The notes under the pieces are model-generated. The model worked only from the letters and a program-made list of their open reading frames with translations. It was not told where the DNA came from and did no database searches. Shown here piece after piece: positions 35,256 to 47,524 of a DNA stretch of 64,000 nt; positions within the stretch are counted from its first letter, which is position 1; each line of letters opens with the position of its first letter. The stretch lies in contig OW121851.1 in NCBI GenBank assembly GCA_933228895.1, positions 125,783,624 through 125,847,623 on the forward strand. The letters are read 5' to 3'. The position numbers and the translations under genes are program-made. This DNA is from Platycnemis pennipes (lineage: Eukaryota; Arthropoda; Insecta; Odonata; Platycnemididae).

Positions 35256-35259
35256 TTTG

Positions 35260-35521
35260 GGCCATATTCAAAATCTCTACTACAGTTTTACTTCTATTTC
35301 TTCCGTCCTAAAATAACTACTGCAAGTCGAATTGGTGCACAGATCCCTATCCTGTGATTGCATAGGTGTTATTACTTCTCAACGTAACTCTGAGAACTAC
35401 CTACCTGAATAAATCTTCGAACCATATTGAGGTGAATTTGTTTACCATTTTGAATTCTTAATTGTGATTTTATGACGTAAGGTGTGGGAGTGAGAATGTA
35501 ATTGAGATTCTGAATATGGCC
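35260..35521. repeat. MITE-like element, ~18-bp terminal inverted repeats
   Basis: The left end GGCCATATTCAAAATCTC and right end GAGATTCTGAATATGGCC are inverted copies with one mismatch over 18 bp, about 262 bp apart. The inside is noncoding. No target duplication is obvious (flanks CTTTG and AGACT). Confidence 0.55.
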
Positions 35522-35524
35522 AGA

Positions 35525-37880
35525 CTCGATATCGCCAGTCATCTATCCTGACATTGACGCAGCTTCACAATGTACTCATTAATCGTCCAAACTCTTCAAT
35601 TTATCATTACTCTTCCTCACAAGCTTAGCGTATCACTCAAATTTGCGTTTGTTTACCTTTATTTTATGGTAGAGTAGAACTTAGATAAAAGAGTATGTGA
35701 GAATAATGATGTACTCCCTGGTATTGAAAATTCCTTTTCATGTAACTTAATTTTAAACAAGATGGTCTAACATAAGTTTATGCCTCTCTCTCTCTCTTCC
35801 GGGATGGTCAACAAGTTTTGGACAAATTTTGAGTGGACTAGACTTAGTGAGGATTCTCCAATTTCTCTTGATATACATGCGTTCACTACTCTTGGAGATC
35901 TCCCTTAAAACTAGAGGGTTCGACATGCCCGTAAATATCTTATTTTTATTATCTCTAGTTTTAATAAATATCCTTGATTTAGCATCGCATACTTATGATA
36001 TCTTTAATTTGTGAGCAAAATTGCTTGAGCGTGCCAACTCCTAACGTGGGTTAAAAGGATGTTCGGTTTGAGATTTATTTCCTTATGTTATAAGTAAGAA
36101 AAAAAGTATACGCTTTTGCAAGATATACCTGCTAACTTTGGTCCCTGTATGTTTTAGCAGTTACTTTAACCAGTGCCCTTTCAGTCTTAATTAATTGGCT
36201 GGACAAAGTTTCCAAATGTGTTGGCTTGTAAGATTAGAACAATTAGCTATTTTCAGTGAAATTCGGGAAAGATGAGCTATCCCCGAATGTTTCTTTTCGT
36301 TTTTAGGGAAATATTGTGAAAAATTTTACTACAACCTCATCCACCAAAGTACAAAAATATTATGTATTAAAATACTGTCATCGGAACTCCAGTCCAATTC
36401 AGCCAGTCAGAAGGTACGCAAAGGATATAGCAGGACCTGATATCTGAGTTATCCACAGTCACGAACCGTTTTACAAATGATCGTACCTAATTGTGCGATT
36501 TTAATTGTTAAATATAATAATTTCTCCTTCATAGCACTGAATGTACGCTGGTCATTTACACGAAGTACAGCTCGAGAAAGATAATCTTTTTGATGCACAC
36601 TGAAAGAGGCGCAAATGAAAATATTGCATTTTAATAGGTTGACGTTAAAGTCTGACAATGGATGGAATCTTAACGAAAGAATTATCCTTTGCGTCCTGTA
36701 CACATGACCTTCTTGTTATCATCTATCGTCCCAGCAAAAAATTGTTTTTTCCTCAAAGCGTTTTTCTGAAAAATTACAAACGATTTATGCTCCGAAAAGG
36801 ACGTCAAGGACGTTTTCTTGAGCAATTTTATGGTTATGAAAATTTTCCTCAACTCCGGATAATCATCAGGAATATCGCGTACACGTGCTTTTGCCTTTCG
36901 GGGGATGAATAGGCGTTATTCATGGGAAGTGAACAGCCCTTAAGAGGAAGTTCTGGGAGTGAGCTGGAGCGTGAAGAAAGCCTTTTTGGAATAAATGAAC
37001 GAATATTTCCTTTATTTTTTCCCTAGAAGATGTAGCGAGAAAGTTTTTCCAGGAAAACATCCTACAAGGTCTTCTGATCTTCCGCTGATCGCTTCACGTG
37101 ATGATTTGCTACTAAAATTACTGTCATATAGTGACATTATTGTGAAAAAGTACCCTCATCCGCATTATTTTATACTTACGAAAACCTCGACAATATTCTT
37201 TTCTGCGAGTGAAAATGACTTTTAATTTCCCCATTCCACCTTCCTTCACTGTAAGATTCCCGTGACGTGGTTACCAAGGCGCATGATGGGGCCGGAACTA
37301 CAGGCCATTTTGCTAAGGAAGTTACTTACGACTTGTAGCCGCTTACTTGTCCGGTCAAGATGTTAACGAGCCACCATGTACTCGAAAAACCCGCCATTAA
37401 TGTGGTTGGACGTTTGCACTCACCTGAAAAAAGAAAAGATATAATTACAATGTTGGATATTTTTATATCACATAATTTCTGTGTTAGATGAAAGAAAATG
37501 TGAGTAAAATAGGTAATTGTTTTTTTGTGATTCACGTGAAGATAAAACCTGTACTTAAACACATTGTGTCTTGTCAAAAATATAGTTTTCTCGTATTCTG
37601 ACGTGTGAATTGTTTTGGAAAATTTCCAATATTTTCAACTAACTAAAATCAATGTAGTTTACCCTTTCCAAAACAGTAAACAAAGAATAACAAGATCCGA
37701 TCAAAATGCGTGAAATCGGAAGCTATCGACCAGATCGACCAGATTGGAGGAAACAATGCTAAGTTATCGTTTTTAAGTCACTTTAGATTGGTGTTAAGGG
37801 ATTGATTTCATTTCTTACTGTTCTCAGTGTATAAAATTTTAAGGTGGTATTTTAGCAAGCAGTATCACCGGTATTAATTT
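35525..37880. other. AT-rich noncoding DNA, nothing recognised
   Basis: Includes a (CT)n run at about 35,785-35,800. No exon or element recognised. Confidence 0.4.
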
Positions 37881-37884
37881 CTCG

Positions 37885-38340
37885 TTAGGGGTTCTTACTC
37901 AGGAAGCAAGGAGGATGAGGGATAGGGGCATTAAAAAAAAGAATGGCTGGCGAAAAATCTGATATATATCGTGGTATAATGCAGCAATGAAACTTTCTTC
38001 TTTTGGATTTGAGGAAGAAACATATAAATACACATTTGGCCTTGGAGAAGTGGGAATGGAAAAGGTGAGGTGGTTGTAAAGGAAGACGCCCGAGAGAGTA
38101 GGTACTAGGAATGGTAGAGGAGGAAAACAAGTTGATTGAGGAAATTTCAAGGAGGCAGATGTAGAGTGTGGAGCAGGTAATCAGGGGTGAGGGTGTTTTG
38201 AAGAAACTGATAGATGGGAGAATGTTCGGTGATGGACGAAGAAGGAGGGAATTATGTTATTAAGATGAAATGATGGGAGATAGGAAGTATGGGAACGAAA
38301 TATTATCATGGGAAAATGGTAGATTCGCGCTGCATGAAGT
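37885..38340 (+). mobile_element. Decayed non-LTR retrotransposon ORF2 C-terminus
   Basis: Plus-strand translation with frameshifts gives LEKWEWKR, then LGMVEEENKLIEEISRRQM, GEGVLKKLIDGRMFGDGRRRRE and MMGDRKYGNEI. The order (E-W-WR--EK--W; NEEVL--V-E---LI--I-RRQ--; GEG-LKK-IEGR--G-RGRGR; D----KY) is that of insect LINE ORF2 C-termini. It is another lineage than the 41-kb copies. Stops and shifts make it a fossil. Confidence 0.55.
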
Positions 38341-38344
38341 GCAT

Positions 38345-39795
38345 TGCATGTTTATCAACACGTACCTTACTTGGTAGAACACTATATAATATAACCAACG
38401 TACTGACGAATACGAAAAAAATCACAGATTTTTGTTTATATCTGAGACAAATACGAAGTGAATCATTTATATACGTTATATATACCCTAGCACCTGTATG
38501 TATACTGATTAAACGAAAACCCGAAGTATGGTATCCTAGTTGAAGACATCATTACTTTACCAAAGAACCTGAGTAGTGATATTTGGTCGATAGGTGAAAC
38601 GAAAGCTAAGAGTAAGCCTTCTGTAGGTAAAAAATTGCTTTCTTTGAGCAATATTTCCGTCTAAAGTAGAATTCATTAGTTAATATCATATCACCTACAT
38701 TTAATGCGCAACCATTTGCTTTATAAACCATTTCTGAATTTCGAGTATACATATAATTTCATTGATTGGCGAGAAAAAAATTGAGGCCTTTATAATTGGA
38801 AAAAATACTACCTTTTATGAAGAACTGTCGTAGTTAGAACGCTAGGTTGCTAAGCATGGTAGAGTAATTTTCCGTGCCGGCTCACAAATGGCGTCTTTCG
38901 AGAAATTATCTACCACGTATAGGTACCTGTCGTGAATGTTTAGCGTTTCCTTTATCACCCAATTATTCGCATAGTTAGGTTTGCAAGAGACGTTCGCAAC
39001 GCTGCGATAAGAAAAGAGGATCTGGAAAACGTGTGTGTAAGGCAAAGCTGGGGAAAAGGTTTCATATTATCATGGCGTAGTCTTTGAATCGCCTCAGGAA
39101 ACGTTGTACTAGTCCAACTTTTTTTTTAAATCTATTTATCTACACGTATCTCTCCGCTTCGAGGAACTACATAACGGTCACACGCTCTGGTGCACGGAGC
39201 GCGAAAACAAAAGAAAGGCCTGGAGAACTTTAAAAAAAAAAATGAGCAGACATACTTACAGGCCGAGGTGCTGCCATGTTTCGTTTTATTTACGCTCTCA
39301 AGTGAGGCTCTGCCTGCAATGTACACGATTTCACTGAAGTATAATATAAAAACCAGTTAAATATCCATTACGTCGCTCAATCACAATTTTTTTGCTGAAC
39401 ACTAAAAGTAAAACGCTGGAAAAATATTCTTTGTCCTGTTTACGTTAAATAATAGTACTACTGGAACGTGGAAATGTGCCAATGCTATAACTTGCCTTAA
39501 CAATGAGCAGAAATTTTCCGCTCTCGTGAGCCTCGGTTGAATGTCACCCCTCAGCGAAGCATAAGCGCCGTCTCTGGCACTCTTTCAAGGACATCGTCTG
39601 TTCCGATGCATGTTGTGAGCAAGATAAAATAAGTTGACAATATGCATTTAAAAACGTTAGCAGCTCAAACTTCCCATTTTCCTACGTTCTTTACGGAGAA
39701 TTGCAAATGCTTACCTGACTTCGATGCATAAAAAAGTTAAGGAACACTAAATACACGTATTGGTAGTTAAATTTTGGCTTATAAAATAGTGTTTC
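38345..39795. other. AT-rich noncoding DNA, nothing recognised
   Basis: No exon or repeat recognised. Confidence 0.45.
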
Positions 39796-39799
39796 GTAA

Positions 39800-40224
39800 A
39801 GCCTGAATCACACGATCATTTTTTACGTCCCTTTTCAGGGTAAGCTCAAATGATAGCTTAAAAATGATCGTCTGACTTGATCACTTCACGGATAGCGGCA
39901 ATGATAGGGATCGCTATCCCTTTTTTCGTCATTTGAGCACGTCCTTTTTTCCTTCCCTCGGGTCTGTCATTTAGCCAATCAGAGCGCACGTTCTGAAAGA
40001 AACGTTTGGCTGTAGCCAAAAGCTGTCGACGACGATGTAAATAATCCATAGTTACGAAGTTGTTTACCGCATCTCGTGAACAGAAATGATACGAGAGGGG
40101 ACGATAAAAATGATCGTCTGAGCGGCGAAATGATAGCTTGAGCTATCATTTTTGCGGTCCCTGAAAGATATAGCTTAAATGATCCCTTTAAAGGGACGAG
40201 AAAAATGATCGTGTGATTCGGGCT
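39800..40224. mobile_element. 425-bp MITE flanked by TAA (PIF/Harbinger-like)
   Basis: Ends AGCCTGAATCACACGATCAT (left) and, inverted, AGCCCGAATCACACGATCAT (right) match at 19 of 20 bases. TAA lies directly outside both (39,797-39,799 and 40,225-40,227), as expected for the 3-bp T-W-A duplications of PIF/Harbinger. Inside are further inverted copies of AATGATAGCTT/AAGCTATCATT and AAAATGATCGTCTGA. One minus-strand frame of 63 codons (39,858-40,049) lies wholly inside and is basic (RPEGRKKGR); I do not recognise it. A 3-bp duplication can arise by chance, so the superfamily is tentative. Confidence 0.65.
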
Positions 40225-40297
40225 TAACTTTGGTAGCATTTCTTCCGAAATATTTGGTTCGAACCACAGTTGAGTCAAGTTGAGGAAGTTCATTAAT

Positions 40298-40440
40298 CGT
40301 CGGGATGGCTAAAGCAATGACTTCTCAGCTCGAGGGCCCTTGTATGAATCCCGGCAGTGGCAGAAGTGTTTTTTTCATTGCTATACAGATCCCCAGCTGA
40401 GAGCTGCATTGAGAATATTTCATTTTTAATACTCCACCCG
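40298..40440 (+). mobile_element. tRNA-derived SINE
   Basis: The A box GGATGGCTAAAGC (40,303-40,315) and B-box-like GTATGAATCCC (40,342-40,352) are followed by GGCAGTGGCAGAAGTG, TTTTTTTCATTG and CTATACAGATCCCC. The copy at 57.85-58.15 kb has the same body (CAGTGGCAGAGATTTTTCATTGGTATACCGATCCC in short blocks), which shows a shared family. Confidence 0.65.
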
Positions 40441-40444
40441 AATA

Positions 40445-41095
40445 ATGTTACGTTTTGAAATGACTCCTTGTCACCTTCGTTATGGGTAGTTTGATGCCGA
40501 CGCCGAGTATCTGCCTCCACACCCTTCCTCCGCTTTCTGGAAAATGTCTTCTTTTTCCAATCACCCTCTCATCGTTAATTGCTCTAATGATCTTTGCCGT
40601 CTGTCACCTAATTCGAGTAACTACTACTGCATGTTCAGTCTGCACGTGAAATCGTTTAGTGTCAGCACTCCGCCTTTTTGGGCGTTTTGCTGTGCATGAT
40701 ACGGTTTGCCAGGAAATACCGTCTCCATATACTATGCATCTATCCAATTTCTTTCGTTTCATTAAGATTATTAAAGTAGACCACGGTTAAGATAAAGATA
40801 AGTATTATGCTATTTAAATGGTGTATGTATGTATGCATTAACCATTAATATAGATATAAAGCATTTTTATAGCATTTCCTAACTATTTCTGAGCATGTTC
40901 AATGAAAAGTAAAATTTGGGGTGCTTCCCTCATGATATCCATATTAGGTACTCTCTTTTCCAGTAGTATGTGTAAACATTAGTGCTTGCCATAAATAGCC
41001 ATAGAAGTTCTAAAAGACAATAGTATTACATATACAGGATTTAATTTATATAATAAACTTCAGCCAACAATAACAGCCAACTTCAACTAGAGGCC
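40445..41095. other. AT-rich noncoding DNA, nothing recognised
   Basis: No signature seen. Confidence 0.45.
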
Positions 41096-41099
41096 TCAA

Positions 41100-41640
41100 T
41101 AACAAGAAATTTAAATTAGTAGTTAGAGGACATTCTATCAAAAGAAGAATATATTTACCGCTGGAAATACAAGCGTAGAAATAAGGAAACAATTCATCAG
41201 AAGTACATCTGGAGCGTGTTCCTCTATGTCAGTGAGGCATGGACAATGACAGCAGCGGAAAAGAAAAGGGTGGAAGCATTCGAAATGTGGTGCTACAGAA
41301 GAATGATGAAGATTAAATGGGTCGACCAAGTAAGTAGCGAGGAAGTCCTAAGAAGAGCGGGAGAAAAGAGAAGTCTTCTGAATACCCTGAGAAGAAGACG
41401 GAACAACTTAATCGGCCACATCATGAGACATGGTGGGCTTATGAAGACAATCGTCGAGGGACAAGTGGAAGGGAAGAATGGCAAAGGGAGGCTTCGTGCA
41501 AGATATGTGGAACAAGTGATGAAGGATGTGAAAGAGAAGAAATTAGTAAATCTGAAGAGATTTGCCGATAGAAGGACTCAGTGGAGGGCTGCGCCAAACC
41601 AATCTGAGGATTGATGACCAATAATGATAATGAGGGATTT
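41100..41640 (+). mobile_element. Non-LTR retrotransposon ORF2 C-terminus, open 133 codons
   Basis: The frame 41,216-41,614 starts within ORF2 at SEAWTM and runs through KKRVEAFEMWCYRRMMKIKW, VLRRAGEKRSLLNTLRRRR, LIGHIMRHGGLMKTIVEG, GKGRLRARYVEQVMKDVK and RFADRR to the stop. This is the segment after the reverse transcriptase in a LINE group abundant in insects; the enzyme copies RNA into chromosomal DNA. Upstream, out of frame by one base, are TAGNTSVEIRKQFIR and FYQKKN (41,125-41,200). The first methionine is internal, so it is not a gene start. The copy is 5'-truncated but recent enough to keep its C-terminal frame. Confidence 0.8.
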
Positions 41641-41667
41641 TTTACAAAAAAAAATTTGTTCTATAGT

Positions 41668-41792
41668 GTTACTGAATACTTGGAACATAAATGTATGTAA
41701 CTGATATATTTATTGTATTTATATATTCTTACTGAATACTTGAAACATAAATATATGCCATTGATATATGTATTGTACTTTATATATTGTAC
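41668..41792 (+). repeat. Tandem duplication, ~62-bp unit x2
   Basis: TTACTGAATACTTGGAACAT... and TTACTGAATACTTGAAACAT... repeat with the same inner blocks (GATATATTTATTGTA / GATATATGTATTGTA, TATATATT). It lies directly 3' of the LINE copy and may be part of its tail. Confidence 0.7.
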
Positions 41793-41799
41793 TGAACGC

Positions 41800-44590
41800 T
41801 ATGTTTTGTGATGTTTCCTTTATGACGACTCCATGCAAATGTAATTTTCCTACGGAGAATAAAATTACTACTACTGCCGCACACCCTCAAGATGGCTTGC
41901 AAGATTGTCAACATGTGCAGATAAAATCCTGGCTATACCCAACGATTCACTTAATGGCTCAACTGCTGTCATATGTTGTCAAATTAACATAACGACGAAA
42001 GCGTCAATTCGAGATGTGTTGAGGTGGAGGCTGCTAGCTTCACTCCGACTTTGGTCGATTCTTCTATTTCTTGGCTGGAGAAAGAGAGAGGAAGGCTCTC
42101 CAGGGCGGAAGGAGGATGAAGAGAGACGCAATGGATAGAGACAGGGGAAGTGAGGCGAGTCGCAGAATTCCATTCGTCCAAATCCAATCCAAACTTCGAG
42201 TCTATATACCGGAGACGAGTTGTGCGGTTTTATAAGATTGTATAGAGAAACCTCTCACCATGTTTTCTCCCTACGCCTATTGCCAGGATGTGTCATAAAT
42301 TGGAATGAAATCAATTCTCTTATACTGTCGCTGAGGGTTTGGCTTCATTTTATTCACTTCCAATATTCCTCCGGGCCACTTATGTCCTCAGGGAGAGAAG
42401 TGTGAGACATTCCGTTCGATAGTTCCGCACTCTCGTTTCTCATTTGTCCTTGCCCATATTTTTCGGTACCCTTATCCTCCTTTTTACTAGTGTATTCCTT
42501 CATCCCCCAGTGATTGAAAACACACGTATTTTCAGTCGCGCTCACTCGGCGTTACTACTATCACCATGTAGTTGTTACGGCAACTAGATTTCCCCTTGCT
42601 CCGTTTTTTCCTTGGTTGCAGAACATATATTTTCAATTCCTGTAACTACAGCATATGTTTTTACGTCTTAACACCCTAATATACGTTCTTTTCTGCCTCC
42701 ATGCTCATCATATTTCCAAATTCCTCTAAGAAATAATGAAACATCGTGATAGGCGTAATTATAACTAAATACTTAATAATATTTACGGTAGGATAGTTTA
42801 TATAACATATTTTGACTCAATTTCAATCTTAAATTTTGAAAATTTCCGTAACTAATGATTATTGCATATACACTTGCTCGATGTAAAAATCACCGTCAAG
42901 TATTCAAACAAATGCCCGACCCATTTTTGAAATTACTTCCTAGTTGCTAATCACGAAACTACCCAATCCTGGTGTGTATTTGAGAACAGTTTTTATACTA
43001 ATGCTAACTTTCAGTTCCTTGTAACTGCTGATGATTCACCCGCTATCAATTGCCGTTGCCGTGACATGCTGGGTATGCTGTGAATGTAGACTACTCAGTG
43101 TTTTATTTCCTTAATTCGTACTGCTTCATATTCTCCACTAACCCAAATATGTCTCTTTTTAACTATGAATTTGAAGCCCCTGCGTAACTTTTTAATGGAA
43201 AATTATCGGATACTTTCGTGAACAAAACTGCATATTTTCTTCAATAAATTGCAGTAGTGAGCCCCTGGCTGCTTTTTAAACCTTACACATTGGCGCTGAT
43301 AACGTCCTCTCTCGTTGATCACTTGTAAGATGGCTTGAAGACTGATAAAATTAAATTAGAGACAAAATCAACAAGTCATCGCTGTTATCCTACAAAGGAA
43401 ATTAGGTCGGGTAAACGATGAAGTTAATAATTAGAGAAAAAAAATGTACATACCCTCTGACAATACAACTTTTCCCTTTTACCTCTTGAAATACTTTTAA
43501 AATTTTAAATTAAAGGTTGATACCAGTATAAAATAACGAATTGAATATGACATAAGGTTACAAGGATAAATGATGAAATTCAAGTGAAGCAAATTTAGAA
43601 TATGATTATTCTGAAACGCAATTTAGTAATATACAGATATATTAATAACTAAATGTACAAAATATCTATTATATTGCTACTGCTAATTTTTTGTTTTAAG
43701 TTTGACCTCATAGAGCAGAAAAACGGCGTTTTACAAATCTCGATAAAATTGTAATGACCGCGTCCCTTAATTTGTTTAACCTTCAAAGAAACCGACGATT
43801 CTATTCGATATTCCATTTGATGTGGGAATCACACCAGCTATTAATTAGGTCGCCGCGCCGGTATGCAAACCACGTTAAAATATCACGATGATTATTGGCT
43901 GGTGAATACTTATGAAAACCATTTGAAATTTGAAAATGGACTAACAGTCTTTCTGCCCGTAATACAAACCCTTTGTGTTCAGTTTGCTTCTAAAGGAAAT
44001 TCAAATCTGGAGTTGTTATTGATGGATTCTGCTCAACCAAGCGTCCCTGCTCATTCGGAGGCTGAATTAATGTTTTAGTCCAATCGCTCGCCATTTACAC
44101 AGGCTATCGACTTGTCAGCGGCAATTGCGAAGCAGACGAGGAAATACAATTTTCAACCAATATCCAACTCGGTCACCCGCCGGGGATGGAAATCAAATAT
44201 GCATTTCCCATTGCTGTGGCTGGTTACGTCATCATTTGTTTTCATAGCAAATAATGAAATCACTTTTCTGACTCTAGTTTTATATTTCCCTCGCGCGACA
44301 TTTTCTCTCTCTCTCTATCTTGCCTCGGAAAATTCCGTTCAAGATTCAATGGCAAATTGTTTTTCATTTGAAGGTAAAAAGGAGTCTCCGCTATTCCATT
44401 TGCGCGATGGAGAATTGAATTTACAGCCATTTAAATTAGTGGCTACCAATATTTTTATTTTATTCCACCCACACTTTCCATCCTTAGGAAAACCAAGTCA
44501 CACCAGGGTACCAGGAGACGTTCTGCCTTTTATCAACTTTCCGACCGTTCGCAGAACAATACCTAAATACGTTTAGGGCGATATTATCGC
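41800..44590. other. Mostly AT-rich noncoding DNA
   Basis: Frames near 42.0-42.2 kb (both strands) and the 154-codon frame at 44,112-44,576 have no recognisable domain. The latter reaches the start of the next LINE copy without any hallmark. Confidence 0.4.
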
Positions 44591-44599
44591 AGAGGTTGA

Positions 44600-45175
44600 G
44601 GAGCGGATTCAGCAGATTGTAGTCCCACCCAATTGACTTCAAAGTCCATAGAAAGAAATAGCTAGTAGAATAGCCCAGGCAAAGAGGGCATTCTATCTAA
44701 AGAAGAATCTAGTTACAGCTGGAAATGCAAGCGTAGAAGTAAGGAAAAAATTCGTCAGAACATACATCTGGTGCACGTGTCGAGGCATGGACGATGACAG
44801 CGGCGAAGAAGAAAAGGTTAGAAGCATTCGAAATGTGGTGCTACAGAAGAATGATGAAGATTAAATGGATCGAATGAGCAAGCAACGAGGAAGTCCTAAG
44901 AAGAGTGGGAGGAAAGAAAAGTCTTCTGAATACCCTTAGAAGAAGATGGGACAACTTAATCGGCCGCATCTTGAGACACGATGGCCTGATGAAGACTATC
45001 GTCGAGGGAAAAGTGAACGGGAAGATAGGAAAAGGCAGGCCTCGTATGACATACATGGAAAAGGTTGTGAGGGATATAAATGAGAAGAATTATGTCAGTA
45101 TGAAAAGGATGGCCGATAGGAGAATTGAGTGGAAAGCTGCGTCAAACCAATCCTAGAATTGTTGGCCAATGATAA
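44600..45175 (+). mobile_element. Second copy of the 41-kb LINE, ORF2 C-terminus
   Basis: Starting with ASRIAQAKRAFYLKKN (44,655-44,705) and TAGNASVEVRKKFVRTYIW, it continues out of frame through FEMWCYRRMMKIKW. From 44,905 it is in an open frame with KKSLLNTLRRRWDNLIGRI, LRHDGLMKTIVEGKVNG, GKGRPRMTYMEKVV and KRMADRRIEW. A frameshift and stop near 44,870 break it. The order and wording match the 41.2-kb copy almost residue for residue, so both derive from one family. Confidence 0.75.
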
Positions 45176-45534
45176 AAACGAGTGAGACGGGTCACTGAAG
45201 AGAAACACTGATTTAAATACATAAATTATATCTGCTTCTATTCTCGTAGGAAACATCGTCGTTTTTATTCATAAATTGCATCATCCTATAAGTATTTTGA
45301 AGTAAATATTGTGTCCTATTTGTGATGCCTGTAAGAAAAGTTGCGAATTGTTATGGCTGGCACTTTGGACCTTTGATAAATTGTTCCTGTCTACAAAATA
45401 TATTACCTAATATTTTCGCGCCTATCTGGCTTAAATTTAGGCCTTAAATTATATTTCATATTAAGATCAAGATAAAATGTATCGGTTGAGTGACCAACAA
45501 TTAAGTTCTAAAAAAATTGGGATAAAAGAAAATC

Positions 45535-45680
45535 CGACCAAAAAATGACAAAGAAGATTGGATAACCTTATCGGCCATATCTTGAAACATGATGGTCGGA
45601 TTAAAGACAATCGTTGAGGTGAAAGTGAATCAGAAGGATTAAAAAGTAATCCCTCGTATGCGATATGGGGATTATGTGAA
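45535..45680 (+). mobile_element. Third fragment of the same LINE family
   Basis: ACAAAGAAGATTGGATAACC, TTATCGGCCATATCTTGAAACATGATGG and AAGACAATCGTTGAGG match 44,935-45,005 (RRWDNLIGRILRHDG, KTIVEG) with small indels. About 145 bp are left. Confidence 0.6.
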
Positions 45681-45684
45681 CAGA

Positions 45685-47510
45685 TGAACCCTCATGTTTA
45701 CTGTTACCCCTCACTATATTTCGGTTTTTAGATGTTTGATTTGCTAAGGCTATATTAAATCTTTATGCCCAGAATTATCCTAGAACAAAAATGACATTCA
45801 TGACCTGGGCGGGTTGTGAGGCCAGCGCTGATCTGACTACAACATCCAAATCTTCTCTTCAAATGTTGCATATCTTGACCTTATTCGACCTTCAATTGAT
45901 AATTTTTATTTCATTTTGTAAATTAATTATTTTACTAGCATCAAAATCGCTGGAATTAAGAGATGTTATAGTTTTCCTTATTGTTCGTTCTAGCTGAGAA
46001 AGTTATAACTTTCTTAGAAAAGAAAAGTAAGAATTTTTTCTTGCGCGGTTATTTACCATCAGATCGCTTATCGTAGTGAGAGAGAGAGAGGTTATTCAAG
46101 TCATGTTCGCCACATTACTTCTTGAAGCGTTGTTTGGTTTGAAGGACTTAGGAAGGAAGCGTCTATTCCCCTGTGCGATTTGGATCCACTCCAGAATTCC
46201 AGGCCATGGAGCCCCCCCTCCCTTATAACTTTCAGTCTCTCCTCTCCTCCGGATGCTGGATGCATATTTGAAGCGGAAATCGTCGAGTCAAATGTGGAGC
46301 GGGAAAAATCGCATAAATTCTCAAAAGACCTGGAGAGAGAGAAAAAAACATGGGAAAATCGCTCTTCACCCACGTTGCAGTTGAGTGCGGTCTCTTGTCG
46401 TTATTTATTTTACATTACATTTTTTTCAATCCAGTATTTTCGTGTGAGATTGAGCCATCATTTCGGGTTACTACACATTGTGCAATTCTGTCACGGGAAA
46501 TTATTTTAGCCTTTGATATTTCCTTCGCAGTCTCAACATTCTTTTTCCCTGTAACGGTAATCCTACTTCTACTAAAATTTGCCTGAATGTATTTGGCGAA
46601 ACCTTTTTTACGCATTTATAAAATGCGTTTATCTTGATTGAACTCATGTGTTTAGTGACAAGATGGTAAGGAATAAGTGATGTATAGGTTAATAATTGGG
46701 CGAATTCCTCTCAGGCATGTGAGTGAGAATTTTAAATAATATTATGAACATCCCACCCAAAATGCCTTGGATATATTTTAATCCTCTCACTAAGAAATCT
46801 GAAAGGTGTGGTTTGGGTCGGTGATACTCATTTAATATGCACCATAAATTTTTCAAATTTGTTTAAATAAAAGAAGGTTGAACAATGACTTTAAAATATA
46901 AATGAGTATACAATAAAAATAACATTTCATTCCCTCAAATTTATTTTGTTTTTTTTAGTGGCATTATGTTTCCATCTCCTTCAAATTTCTTGAAGAGGGC
47001 ATTGTACTTCCTCATATAAACTTGAAAAACCTGATCTCTGCTTAAAATTCTCTCTAACATGGTAACATGCAATAAAAAAACTACAGCATCAATTGCAGTT
47101 ACAAATTGAAAATAACCAATGATTACTGTTGGTCTCCTCAAATGAACATAATTTTCTGTGGTAAAAGATGAAACTTATCACATCCTCATAATGATATCTT
47201 GAGATTGCATTTATTTGGCAATGGGTTGTTGACTTAGTAACGCTCTGTATATTATCGGTGATTTACATCATAAAGCACATGCGCAAAATGTCTTAAGAAG
47301 ATAGCAAATTGCATAAACGATGGTGGCAACACCTGTGCATCACTTTCGCAACAAAAATACTCTATACTCATTTCATCATTGGTGATAGCCACTTTACCTC
47401 ACACAATGCAAGTGTTTTTTAACCAGAGGTATGTGCACATCTTGGAATACAAGAAGCTTTTCAGGGCGTGGGAGGCGTTTCAATGAAAATATTTCACCTA
47501 GTACATAATT
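45685..47510. other. AT-rich noncoding DNA
   Basis: Contains a (GA)n run at 46,078-46,092 and an 18-bp perfect palindrome (AGAAAGTTATAACTTTCT) at about 45,996-46,013. No gene recognised. Confidence 0.45.
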
Positions 47511-47524
47511 GCAGCCACCAACAA

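Noticed and set aside
44112..44576. 154-codon plus-strand frame
   Set aside because: No domain, signal or similarity recognised; hydrophobic stretches follow the T-rich composition.
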